DNA of 64,000 bases from Bradyrhizobium sp. CB1717. Lineage in GTDB: Bacteria; Pseudomonadota; Alphaproteobacteria; Rhizobiales; Xanthobacteraceae. Below the pieces are notes generated by a model. That model was not told the origin of the DNA. It saw nothing but the letters and a program-made list of their open reading frames with translations, and searched no databases. Of this stretch, positions 54,527-62,931 are shown one piece after another; the stretch's first letter is position 1; every line of letters starts with the position of its first letter. Position numbers and translations under genes: made by a program. Location: NCBI RefSeq assembly GCF_029714325.1, contig NZ_CP121666.1:8604501-8668500 (forward strand), given 5' to 3'.

Positions 54527-56449
54527 TCAAACCCGCCCCTTCAGCGCCTCGCCGATCTCGTCCAGCACCTTGGGATCCTCGATCGTCGCCGGCATGGTCC
54601 AGGACTCGCCGTCGGCGATCTTCTTGATGGTGCCGCGCAGGATCTTGCCGGAGCGCGTCTTGGGCAGGCGGCCCACGGTGATGGCGAGCTTGAAGGCGGC
54701 GACCGGGCCGAGCCGGTCGCGCACCAGCGCGACGATCTCCTTCTCGATCTCGGCGGGGGCGCGCTTCACGCCGGCCTTGAGCACCAGGAAGCCGCAGGGC
54801 ACCTCGCCCTTGATCGCGTCCTTGACGCCGAGCACGGCGCATTCGGCGACGTCCGGATGCGAGGCCAGGATCTCCTCCATACCGCCGGTCGAGAGGCGAT
54901 GGCCAGCGACATTGATGATGTCGTCGGTGCGGCCCATGACGAAGACATAGCCGTCCTCGTCCTTGTAGCCGGCGTCGGAGGTTTTGTAGTAGCCGGGGAA
55001 TTCGCTCAAATAGGCTTCCCTAAAGCGCGCGTCCTGATTCCACAGCGTCGGCAGGCAGCCCGGCGGCATCGGCAGCTTGATGACGATCGAGCCCATGGTG
55101 TTGGGGCCGACGGGCTTGGCCGCTTCATCGACGACATCGACCTGATAGCCCGGCATCGGCACCGTCGGCGAGCCGTGCTTCACTGGCAGCATGCCGAGGC
55201 CGACCGGATTGCCGGCGATGCACCAGCCGGTCTCGGTCTGCCACCAATGGTCGATGACAGGCACTTTCAGCTGCTGCTCCGCCCATTCCACCGTCGGCGG
55301 ATCGGCGCGCTCGCCGGCGAGGAACAGCGTGCGGAATTTCGACAGGTCATATTGCCGGATGAACTTCCCGTCCGGATCCTCTTTCCGGATCGCGCGGAAC
55401 GCCGTCGGCGCGGTGAACAAGGCGACCGCCTTGTGCTCGCTGATGACGCGCCAGAATGCGCCGGCATCGGGCGTGCCGACCGGCTTGCCCTCGTACATGA
55501 TCGAGGTCGCGCCATGCAGCAGCGGGCCGTAGATGATGTAGCTGTGGCCGACCACCCAGCCGATGTCGGAGCCACACCACCAGACCTCGCCGGGCTTGAC
55601 GCCATAGAGGTTGAACATCGACCATTTCACCGCAACCAGATGGCCGCCATTGTCGCGCACGACGCCCTTGGGAATGCCTGTCGTGCCCGATGTGTAGAGG
55701 ATGTAGAGCGGATCGGTGGCGGCAACCGGCACGCAAGAGGCCTTCTTGCCGTCGTTGATCGCCTTGCGGCGCAGGCTCGCCCAATCATAGTCGCGGCCGG
55801 GCGTGAGGTCGCAGGTCAGCTGCGGACGCTGCAGCACGATACAGGCCTTCGGCTTGCTGCCGGCAAGTTTGATCGCCTCGTCGAGCAGCGGCTTGTACTG
55901 CACGATGCGGCCGGGCTCGATGCCGCAGCTCGCCGAGAGAATGAGCTTCGGCTGCGCATCGTCGATGCGGGTGGCGAGCTCCTTTGCGGCAAAGCCCCCG
56001 AACACCACCGAGTGCACCGCACCGATGCGTGCACAGGCGAGCATCGCGACCACCGCCTCCGTCACCATCGGCATGTAGAGGATGACGCGGTCACCCTTGG
56101 TGACACCGAAATCCTGCATGATGGCGCCCAGCGCCTGCACCTCGCCCAGGAGCTCGGCATAGGTCAGCTTGGTGATCGAGCCCGTCAGCGGAGAATCATG
56201 GATCAGCGCGACCTGGTCGGCGCGGCCGCGTTCGACATGGCGGTCGAGCGCGTTGTAGCAGGTGTTGACCACGCCGCCGGTGAACCAGCGGCCGTAGGGT
56301 CCCTGCGCAGGATCGAAGATCGTCCTCGGCGGCTCGATCCAGTCGATCTCCTTGGCCGCTTCGCCCCAGAAGCTCTCGGGATCGGCCAGCGAGCGCGCAT
56401 AGACCTCGTGATAACTACTCTTCCCGTCGACGTTTCCCTGGACGTTCAT
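54527..56449 (-). CDS. prpE: Propionate-CoA ligase
   Basis: A 640-residue AMP-forming ligase. The start MNVQGNVDGKSSYHEVYARS, then FWGEAAKEIDWIEPPRTIFD, fits PrpE/acetyl-CoA synthetase-like enzymes. Motifs: YTSGTTGIPKGVVRDNGGH (phosphate loop), DHWWQTETGW (substrate pocket), and KTRSGKILRGTIKKIADGE near the C-terminus with catalytic Lys. It forms propionyl-CoA from propionate, ATP and CoA. No prpBCD or methylmalonyl genes are adjacent. Confidence 0.93.
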   Translation of the reverse strand: MNVQGNVDGKSSYHEVYARSLADPESFWGEAAKEIDWIEPPRTIFDPAQGPYGRWFTGGVVNTCYNALDRHVERGRADQVALIHDSPLTGSITKLTYAELLGEVQALGAIMQDFGVTKGDRVILYMPMVTEAVVAMLACARIGAVHSVVFGGFAAKELATRIDDAQPKLILSASCGIEPGRIVQYKPLLDEAIKLAGSKPKACIVLQRPQLTCDLTPGRDYDWASLRRKAINDGKKASCVPVAATDPLYILYTSGTTGIPKGVVRDNGGHLVAVKWSMFNLYGVKPGEVWWCGSDIGWVVGHSYIIYGPLLHGATSIMYEGKPVGTPDAGAFWRVISEHKAVALFTAPTAFRAIRKEDPDGKFIRQYDLSKFRTLFLAGERADPPTVEWAEQQLKVPVIDHWWQTETGWCIAGNPVGLGMLPVKHGSPTVPMPGYQVDVVDEAAKPVGPNTMGSIVIKLPMPPGCLPTLWNQDARFREAYLSEFPGYYKTSDAGYKDEDGYVFVMGRTDDIINVAGHRLSTGGMEEILASHPDVAECAVLGVKDAIKGEVPCGFLVLKAGVKRAPAEIEKEIVALVRDRLGPVAAFKLAITVGRLPKTRSGKILRGTIKKIADGESWTMPATIEDPKVLDEIGEALKGRV

Positions 56450-56636
56450 TCCCGCGCTCCCGTTCCCTTTTTGGCCTGGCCCTGACCCTTGTGGCAGGAC
56501 AGGCGTCCCGCCATGACCAGGATCAATTGCCGGTCTCGTTTGAGGGCTATTTTCCCGGGAAAGGGCCGCGGTTCAAGCTGAAAAGGATGGGCTTTTTTGG
56601 GGAGAGGCGTGGAGCTTGCGCGGCTTCGGCAGTCGG

Positions 56637-56790
56637 CTCCCTCTCCCGCTTGCGGGGGAGGGTTGGGGTGGGGTGCCTCCGCGTTGGGTTTGTGCAGGAC
56701 TCATGAAGGTCCCCAAGAGGAGAGAGCCCTCACCCGCCGCGCTCTCCGAGCGCGTCGACCTCTCCCGCAAGCGGGAGAGGTACGGAGCCA
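56637..56790. repeat. Intergenic repeat, family C (copy 2)
   Basis: CTCCCTCTCCCGCTTGCGGG, then GGAGGG at the left and CCTCTCCCGCAAGCGGGAGA, then GG at the right, with the block CCCTCACCCGCCGCGCTCT shared with the element at 33780. It covers most of the gap between prpE and the TPR gene. Confidence 0.75.
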
Positions 56791-56817
56791 GCCGCAAGGC
56801 TTCGGCTCCTTCGCCTC

Positions 56818-58200
56818 TCAGCTTTCCATCGCGTTCAGCTTCTGCAATCGCTCCTGCATGACCTTTTTCAGATCGTAGCCGGGGCGACGGAAGCTTGCAT
56901 CGCGCGTGACGAGGAAATCGCGCTGGGACTTGCGCAGGCCATCCGCCGAGCGCTTGCCCGCCGCTTTCAGCACGCGCTCGTAGGCCTCGGCGATCTGGCG
57001 GTCGAGCACGCCGAGCTGCGGATCGGCGCAGATCACCTTCTCGACCTCGCGCTTGGCGGAGGCGCAGTCGAATGACGGATCGCTGGAGGCGGCGTTCAGC
57101 ACACGGGACGGCTCGCCGCCGAATTTTGCAATCTCGGCGATCATCGCGCGGCGGCCGTTGAGCGCGTTCTCATTGGCGGGATCGAGCCGCAACGTCGCCT
57201 CGTAGTCGGCCAGCGCCTTCTTGCGCTCGCCCATCTTCTTGTAGAGCACGGCACGGTTGTTGTAGGTCTTGGCAAAATTCGGATCGAGCTTCAGCGCGTC
57301 ATTGTAGTCCGACAGCGCAGCACCGAGTTCGCCCTTGAACTGGTAGGAGTCGCCGCGGTTGGTCAGGAAGTTCACACGCTGCTCGAGACGGATCGCCTGA
57401 TCGTAATCGGCGATCGCCTTGTCGTACTCCTTCAGCGCGGCATAGGTGAGGCCGCGGTTGTCGAAATACTCCGGCACCTTTGGATCGAGCCGGATCGCCT
57501 CGCTGTCGTCTGCGATCGCCTTGTCGAGCTCGCCGAGCTTCTTGTAGGCGGCGCCGCGGTTGGTGTAACTGCGCGCCCGGTTCGGATCGAGCCGTAGCGC
57601 CTCGCTGAGGTCAGCGACAGCCTTGTCGTAGTCGCCGCGCAGATAGAAGGTCGCGCCGCGGTCGGACCAGGCCTGGGCGGAATCCGCCTTCAGCTTGATG
57701 GCCTGGTCGTAGTCTGCAATGGCGCGGTCGAAGCGATGCTGGTTGGTGTAGACGACGCCGCGCAGCTCGTAGGATTCCGCATCCTGTGGATCGATCTCGA
57801 TCGCCTTGCTCAGATCCGCCGCGGCCCGATTGAGGTCGCCGCCGGCCTCGCGCAAGAGGTTGCCGCGCACGCGCCAGGCCTTTGCGTTCTTGCCGTCGAG
57901 CGCGATGGCGCGGTCCAGATCGCGCAGCGCCTGCGACTGGCCTCCGGAGGTTCGCGCATTGGCTTCGGCGCGAGCGACGAGCGCCATGGAGCGTTCAGAC
58001 GCCGGATTTGCCGTCTGGTCGATGATGGCGCTGCACGCGGAGATCAGTTCCGCGGGAGCAGCCTTGCTGCCCGGCACGCAATCGGTGCCGGCAGAAGCCG
58101 GACCGATGAGGGTCAGGCCCATAGCCGCGCCGAGGAAGAAGGCGCGGAGCGAGATTTTGGCAAACGAGGACATTTGCGCGGAACGGGACATGCCGCACAT
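56818..58200 (-). CDS. TPR protein with C-terminal LprI-like domain
   Basis: A 460-residue exported protein from ATG 58200 (MCGMSRSAQMSSF), which has a CTGGAG sequence upstream. A signal peptide (LRAFFLGAAMGLTLIGPASA) is followed by about eight TPR units (for example AIADYDQAIKLKADSAQAWS and YDKAVADLSEALRLDPNRAR). The end (about 375-460) is DUF1311/LprI-like: FDCASAKREVEKVICADPQL, then RQIAEAYERVLKAAG, with Cys pair. It is a periplasmic protein-interaction scaffold; LprI proteins are linked to lysozyme inhibition, by family knowledge only. A paralogue is upstream. Confidence 0.85.
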   Translation of the reverse strand: MCGMSRSAQMSSFAKISLRAFFLGAAMGLTLIGPASAGTDCVPGSKAAPAELISACSAIIDQTANPASERSMALVARAEANARTSGGQSQALRDLDRAIALDGKNAKAWRVRGNLLREAGGDLNRAAADLSKAIEIDPQDAESYELRGVVYTNQHRFDRAIADYDQAIKLKADSAQAWSDRGATFYLRGDYDKAVADLSEALRLDPNRARSYTNRGAAYKKLGELDKAIADDSEAIRLDPKVPEYFDNRGLTYAALKEYDKAIADYDQAIRLEQRVNFLTNRGDSYQFKGELGAALSDYNDALKLDPNFAKTYNNRAVLYKKMGERKKALADYEATLRLDPANENALNGRRAMIAEIAKFGGEPSRVLNAASSDPSFDCASAKREVEKVICADPQLGVLDRQIAEAYERVLKAAGKRSADGLRKSQRDFLVTRDASFRRPGYDLKKVMQERLQKLNAMES

Positions 58201-58293
58201 GGCTTTGGACTCCAGGACAAGGGCTTTCCCCATTGTCGCCGCCATCCGGCAACAGGTTCAAACGGCGGGCTCTCCCTCCCGCCGCAGGCGGCA

Positions 58294-59058
58294 TCAATAT
58301 CCGTCCACGCCGTTGATCTGTTGCAAGCGCTCCTGCATCGCCTTCTTCAGGTCGTACCCGGGCCGCCCGAATTCGGCGTTGCGGCGGGCGACGAAGGCAT
58401 CCTGCTCGCGCTGGATCTTGCGCGCCTCCGCCGGGCTCTGGGCCTCGCGGACAGCGCGCAGATGCGACCCATAGATCTCGCGGTCGAGATCGGCGAGCTC
58501 ACGATTGCCGCAGATCGCCTTCTCCACGGCGCGAGCCGCGCGGGCGCAGTTGAAGCTGGGCTTGCCGGCGACCGCCATCTGCGCGCCGATGCGCTCGAGC
58601 TCGCGCGCCATGGCCTTGTGATTGGCCTTGGCCTTCTCGTGGTTCGGATCGATCTTGAGCGCGGCACCGAAATCCTGCACCGCCTTGGGCTTGTCGCCCT
58701 TCTTCAGCCAGAGCTCGCCGCGGGCGTTGAAGATATCGGCGAGCGTGGGATCGAGCAAAAGAGCGCGGCTGTCGTCGGCGATTGCGCGATCGATCTGGTC
58801 GTGCCGCGCATAAAGCGCACCGCGCGCGATCAACGCCTTGACCAGGTCCGCCTTCGCCGTCTTCTCGTTGTCGATCACGGCCGCGCATGCGGAATTCGCC
58901 TTGTCGATGTCGTCGGCCGCGGTGGCCGCGAGGCACGGTGCGATATCGACCTGCGTGACGGCCGCCGGCTCGCCGCCGGTCGCAGCATGGACCGCGCCGA
59001 TCGGAAGCGCCGAGAGCGCTGCGGCAGCTGACCATTGGATGAGTTTTTGAAAACGCAT
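58294..59058 (-). CDS. TPR protein with LprI-like domain, shorter paralogue
   Basis: A 254-residue exported protein from ATG 59058 (MRFQKLIQWSAAAALSALPI); a GTG at 59088 would add ten residues. The signal is followed by TPR units (DDSRALLLDPTLADIFNARG, then EKAKANHKAM region) and a C-terminal LprI/DUF1311 segment (SFNCARAARAVEKAICGNRE, then LADLDREIYGSHLRAV). The end GYDLKKAMQERLQQINGVDG is near-identical to that of the neighbour, so these are tandem duplicates with different TPR numbers. Confidence 0.85.
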   Translation of the reverse strand: MRFQKLIQWSAAAALSALPIGAVHAATGGEPAAVTQVDIAPCLAATAADDIDKANSACAAVIDNEKTAKADLVKALIARGALYARHDQIDRAIADDSRALLLDPTLADIFNARGELWLKKGDKPKAVQDFGAALKIDPNHEKAKANHKAMARELERIGAQMAVAGKPSFNCARAARAVEKAICGNRELADLDREIYGSHLRAVREAQSPAEARKIQREQDAFVARRNAEFGRPGYDLKKAMQERLQQINGVDGY

Positions 59059-59172
59059 GCTTGTTGCAGTCGGAAGGTCTTGCTTCACTCTTGCCTTGGG
59101 GCCGCATTATCCATCATACGGCCGGATTGGTGCTAGCTTGTGGCGCCGCTCAAATCGGTCTCGGGGACTATC

Positions 59173-60717
59173 GTGTCGACATTCGAATGGACCATCGCCC
59201 TGCTGCTCGGCGCCGTTGCCTTATCGGCGCTGGCGCGGCGGATCAAGGTCCCCTACCCGACCTTTCTCGCCATCGGCGGCGCCCTGATCGCGTTCGTGCC
59301 GTCGAGCCCGACCTGGACGCTGGAGCCGGACCTGGCCTTGGCGCTTTTTGTCGCACCGGTGCTGCTCGATGCCGCCTTCGACACCTCGCTGCGGGATCTG
59401 CGCAACAACTGGGTTCCGGTCTCGACCCTGGTCGTCGCCGCCGTCGGCCTGACCACGGCGGGCGTCGCCTATGTCGCGCACCGGTTGATGCCCGACATGC
59501 CCTGGGCCGCTGCGGTTGCACTCGGCGCCATCGTGGCGCCGCCGGATGCCGCCGCCGCGGTCGCGATCCTGAGCCAGGTCAAGCTGCCCCACCGCATGGT
59601 GAAGGTGCTGGAGGGCGAGAGCCTGCTCAACGATGCGAGCGCGCTCCTGATCTACCGCATCGCCGTCGGCGCGGTCGCAACCGAGCATCTGACCTGGAGC
59701 CAGGTCGCGCCGACCATGGCGCTGGCGCTGGTCGGCAGCGTCATCGCCGGCCTTGCCGCAGCACGCATCATCGCGCCCATGATGGAGCGCGTGACGGAAG
59801 CCCCGAGCGCGATCATCGTCCAGTTCGCCACCACCTTCATGATCTGGATCGGCGCCGAGCATCTCGGCCTGTCCGGCATCCTCACCATCGTGATCTACGC
59901 CATCGCCCTCGCACGCACCGCGCCGGCGCGCATCCCGGCACGGCTGCGGGTGCCGTCCTATGCGGTGTGGGAGACGACGGTGTTCGTGCTCAACGTGCTC
60001 GCCTTCATGCTGATCGGCATGCAGATGCGGCCGATCTGGACGCGGCTCGATGCCGACGTGCGCTGGGAATATTGCGTGGCTGCGGCCTGGATCCTGCTCA
60101 CGGTGGTCCTGGTGCGCCTGTTCTGGGTGACGTTCTATCGCACGGCGCTGCGCGTGCTGATCGCGCATAACCTCTACCATCCCAAGGATCCGAAGCAGGT
60201 CGCCTCGCCGAAAGGCGGGCTCATCATTTCCTGGTGCGGCATGCGCGGCCTCGTCACGCTCGCCACCGCCTTTGCTCTGCCGGAGAACTTTCCCTATCGC
60301 GACTTCATCGTCTTCATCGCCTTTGCCGTCGTGCTGGGATCGCTCATCATCCAGGGTCTGACGCTGCGGCCGCTGATCCTCGCCTTCGATCTCAAGGACG
60401 ACGATCCCGTCGGCATCGAGGTCGCGCGCGGGCGCGCCGTCGCCTATCGCGCGGCGCTCGATGCGATCGAGAGCGATCCGTCGGAGGAGGCGGAAATCCT
60501 GCGGCTCGAATATCGCGCCATCCTGATGCAGACCGAGACCGATCCGAACGGCGGCATCGCGAGCGGCGAATTGCCCGCCGACCCCCTGCGCCGCCGCGCC
60601 ATCGAGGCCGCTCGCAAATCCATCTTCGACCTGCGCACCACCGAGGTGATCGGCGACGACGCGTTTCACCGGCTCGAGGAGGAGCTCGATCGTGCGGAGC
60701 TGAGCGCGGGCGGATGA
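59173..60717 (+). CDS. Na+/H+ (or K+/H+) antiporter, CPA1/NhaP family
   Basis: A 514-residue protein with about twelve spans. The likely start is GTG 59173 (STFEWTIALLLGAVALSALA follows) with CGGGGA upstream; a GTG at 59140 is possible. The conserved antiporter segments are ALGAIVAPPDAAAAVAILSQ, then LEGESLLNDASALLIYRIAV, with paired acidic residues (PPDA and NDAS) of the ion-binding core. A cytoplasmic tail of about 100 residues follows. It would export Na+ or K+ in exchange for protons. Confidence 0.9.
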   Translation: MSTFEWTIALLLGAVALSALARRIKVPYPTFLAIGGALIAFVPSSPTWTLEPDLALALFVAPVLLDAAFDTSLRDLRNNWVPVSTLVVAAVGLTTAGVAYVAHRLMPDMPWAAAVALGAIVAPPDAAAAVAILSQVKLPHRMVKVLEGESLLNDASALLIYRIAVGAVATEHLTWSQVAPTMALALVGSVIAGLAAARIIAPMMERVTEAPSAIIVQFATTFMIWIGAEHLGLSGILTIVIYAIALARTAPARIPARLRVPSYAVWETTVFVLNVLAFMLIGMQMRPIWTRLDADVRWEYCVAAAWILLTVVLVRLFWVTFYRTALRVLIAHNLYHPKDPKQVASPKGGLIISWCGMRGLVTLATAFALPENFPYRDFIVFIAFAVVLGSLIIQGLTLRPLILAFDLKDDDPVGIEVARGRAVAYRAALDAIESDPSEEAEILRLEYRAILMQTETDPNGGIASGELPADPLRRRAIEAARKSIFDLRTTEVIGDDAFHRLEEELDRAELSAGG

Positions 60718-60746
60718 TGATCTCGCGGTAGCCACAAACTCTCCGT

Positions 60747-60774
60747 CGTCGTCCCGGCGCAGGCCGGGACGACG
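60747..60774. repeat. Short palindrome, family F-related
   Basis: CGTCGTCCCGGC, GCAG, GCCGGGACGACG: perfect 12-bp arms around a 4-base loop. It lies between the antiporter gene and the following membrane protein gene, both plus strand. Confidence 0.85.
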
Positions 60775-60815
60775 TGCGATTTGAACCAAACGCCGCCCCT
60801 CCAGACTCATTCTTG

Positions 60816-61586
60816 ATGACAACCCTGATCGACGACCGTCGTGTACGCGCGCGTGATGCGTCGCCTGCACGGTATTTTTATTTCCACATGGCCCTGGCCT
60901 GCGCGGCCACCGCCTTTCTCGGCTTCGCGCCGACCTATTGGGTGCCGCTCGCTCAACGGACATTCTCCGCAAGCCCGGTGATTCATTTTCACGGACTGTT
61001 GTTCTTCACCTGGTCGATCTATTTCGCGCTCCAGACCTGGCTCGCAGCCTCGGGCCGCGTGGTCAATCACCGCTCGCTCGGCATTGTCGGCGTCTCGCTT
61101 GCGACCGCGATGACGATCTTCGGCTTCCTCGCCTCCGTTCATGTGATGCAGCATTCCGCCGCGCTCGGGCAGAAGGACGCCGGTATCGCGTTCTCGATCG
61201 TGCCGATGAGCGGCATCGCGTTCTTCGCATTGGTGTTCGTGCTTGCCATCATGAACACGCGCAAGCCCGAGATTCACAAGCGCCTGATGCTGCTCGCCGC
61301 GGTCTCGATCCTCGACGCCGCGATCGCGCGCTGGTTCCTGACCTTCCTCGCGCCTCCGGGACCACCCGGCCCGCCCCCGGTGCCGGTGACGATCGCGCCT
61401 GCCGTGGTCGCCGCACTTCTGCTCGTCGTCGCCATGGTGCGCGACTGGCGCACCGAGGGCCGCGTGCATCCGGTCTACATTTACGGCACGCTCGCGCTGC
61501 TGGCGGTGAAGTTCTTGAACTGGCCGATCAGCGAGACGGCCGCGTGGCATTCCTTCGCCGGCGGGATTTTGGCGCTGGCGCAGTGA
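60816..61586 (+). CDS. Hypothetical multi-span membrane protein
   Basis: A 256-residue protein from ATG 60816 (MTTLIDDRRVRARDASPARY). It has about seven predicted spans, including FYFHMALACAATAFLGFAPT and VIHFHGLLFFTWSIYFALQT, VSLATAMTIFGFLASVHVMQ, and IAPAVVAALLLVVAMVRDW. Conserved His residues (HFHG, VNHRS, VHVMQH, EIHKR) recall heme-binding or DUF-type membrane proteins, but I cannot name the family. It converges on an SDR gene with a perfect palindrome between. Confidence 0.75.
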   Translation: MTTLIDDRRVRARDASPARYFYFHMALACAATAFLGFAPTYWVPLAQRTFSASPVIHFHGLLFFTWSIYFALQTWLAASGRVVNHRSLGIVGVSLATAMTIFGFLASVHVMQHSAALGQKDAGIAFSIVPMSGIAFFALVFVLAIMNTRKPEIHKRLMLLAAVSILDAAIARWFLTFLAPPGPPGPPPVPVTIAPAVVAALLLVVAMVRDWRTEGRVHPVYIYGTLALLAVKFLNWPISETAAWHSFAGGILALAQ

Positions 61587-61590
61587 AGAT

Positions 61591-61634
61591 GTCGTCCCGG
61601 CCTAGTGCGCAATTGCGCACTAGGCCGGGACGAC
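61591..61634. repeat. Perfect 44-bp palindrome between convergent genes
   Basis: GTCGTCCCGGCCTAGTGCGC, AA (61591-61612) is followed with no spacer by its exact reverse complement (61613-61634). The outer part GTCGTCCCGGC is shared with the repeats at 52700 and 60747, while the centre is unique. Probably a bidirectional terminator. Confidence 0.9.
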
Positions 61635-61654
61635 AGCGGAGTGGGAGGCGGCGC

Positions 61655-62461
61655 CTACGCCCCCGCCTTGCAGGTGATCCCGCCGTCCACCACCAGCTCG
61701 ATCCCCGTCACATATTTCGACTCGTCCGATGCCAGGAACAGCGCGGCATTCGCGACATCCCAGGCCTCGCCCATGTGGCCCATCGGCACCTGCGCATCGC
61801 GGGCGCGCCACATCGCCTCGACGTCGCCCTTGGCGTAGCTGTTGGCGAGGCCTGCGGAGTGCTCCACCATCGGCGTCTTCATCAGGCCGGGCAGGATCGC
61901 ATTCACCCGCACATGGTTCTTCGCGAATTCGATCGCGGTCGAGCGCGTCAGCTGGTTCATCGCCGCCTTGCTGGCGTTGTAGCTTACGTAGGAAATCCCG
62001 ACATGGCGGATCGAGGCGATCGAGGAGATGTTGATGATCGAGCCGCCGCCCTGCTTCACCATCACGGGGATGACGTGCTTCATGGCGAGGTAGGAGCTCT
62101 TGAGGTTCACGGTGAAGACGCGATCCCAGCTCTCCTCGGCAACGTCGACGACGCTGCCCATCTCGGCGATGCCGACATTGTTGTCGAGCACGTCGATGCG
62201 GCCACAGGCCTTCAGGCACGCCGCCACCATCGCCTCGATTTCGGCAGGACGCGCAACGTCGGCCGTGAACGCCGTCGCCTTGCCGCCTTCGCCCGTGATG
62301 ATCTTGGCGGTCTCCTCGGCCGCGGCACCGTTGCGGTCGACACAAAACACCTGCGCGCCCTCGCGCGCAAAGGTCACCGCGGTCGCCTTGCCGTTGCCCC
62401 AGCCCGGTCCGATCGAGCCGGCGCCCACCACCATCGCAACCTTGCCCTTGAGCCGATCCAT
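61655..62461 (-). CDS. Short-chain dehydrogenase/reductase (SDR)
   Basis: A 268-residue NAD(P)-dependent oxidoreductase. The nucleotide motif reads VAMVVGAGSIGPGWGNGKA, an unusual TGxxxGxG variant; NNVGI and the catalytic tetrad (Ser in INISSIASIRH, Tyr and Lys in SYVSYNASKAAM) are present. The C-terminal LASDESKYVTGIELVVDGGI is typical of classical SDRs. Substrate unknown. A stretch with a palindromic repeat separates it from the upstream DUF1850 gene. Confidence 0.9.
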   Translation of the reverse strand: MDRLKGKVAMVVGAGSIGPGWGNGKATAVTFAREGAQVFCVDRNGAAAEETAKIITGEGGKATAFTADVARPAEIEAMVAACLKACGRIDVLDNNVGIAEMGSVVDVAEESWDRVFTVNLKSSYLAMKHVIPVMVKQGGGSIINISSIASIRHVGISYVSYNASKAAMNQLTRSTAIEFAKNHVRVNAILPGLMKTPMVEHSAGLANSYAKGDVEAMWRARDAQVPMGHMGEAWDVANAALFLASDESKYVTGIELVVDGGITCKAGA

Positions 62462-62487
62462 CGCGTTTCTCCCTGTTTATTGTTCTT

Positions 62488-62557
62488 GTAGCCCGGATGG
62501 AGCGAAGCGCAATCCGGGGCGGTGGTCCCGGATTACGCTGCGCTCCATCCGGGCTAC
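62488..62557. repeat. Palindromic repeat, family G
   Basis: GTAGCCCGGATGGAGCG at the left and CGCTCCATCCGGGCTAC at the right are exact complements, with GCGCAATCCGGG/CCCGGATTACGC inside. The right end (62554-62556, CTA) supplies the TAG stop of the DUF1850 gene. Confidence 0.85.
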
Positions 62558-62931
62558 GGATCGTTGCAAACTCTCATCGTCGTGACGTTAGCACCGATGG
62601 GATGCCCGACAATCTCCGACAATGTCCGGCACGTTCCCTCATGGCATAGCCGCCACTCCCCGGCCGCACCGGAATTGCCCAGCACCACCTCCGGCATCGG
62701 CGCACGCTGCGCCCGCCATTGAAACCAGCCGTCGACGAGCCGCGCCTCGGGCGGCGGCTCCATGCCGGGACCGGTGCCCTTGACGCGCGCCTGCACCAGT
62801 TCGAGGCCGGCGGGTGTTACGCGCCAATCCTCCTGCCACTCGACCTTCGCGATTGAATGCGTCCATGCAAGCGTGAACGCGGACAGCGCCAGCGCCTTCA
62901 CGCCGGCGGCTGTTGCGAAGCAGAGGCTCAC
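62554..62931 (-). CDS. DUF1850 protein, TRAP-associated
   Basis: A 125-residue protein with a GTG start at 62931 that overlaps the permease stop in GTGA. The N-terminus (SLCFATAAGVKALALSAFTL) is a signal or single span, followed by WTHSIAKVEWQEDWRVTPAG, LELVQARVKGTGPGMEPPPE and WFQWRAQRAPMPEVVLG, ending with LCHEGTCRTLSEIVG. DUF1850 proteins accompany TAXI-type TRAP fused permeases and are often exported; role unknown. Its stop lies inside a palindromic repeat. Confidence 0.82.
   Translation of the reverse strand: MSLCFATAAGVKALALSAFTLAWTHSIAKVEWQEDWRVTPAGLELVQARVKGTGPGMEPPPEARLVDGWFQWRAQRAPMPEVVLGNSGAAGEWRLCHEGTCRTLSEIVGHPIGANVTTMRVCNDP

Noticed and set aside
54857..56485. A 542-residue plus-strand frame opposite prpE
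   Set aside because: Shadow of the prpE gene, no ribosome binding site or family features.
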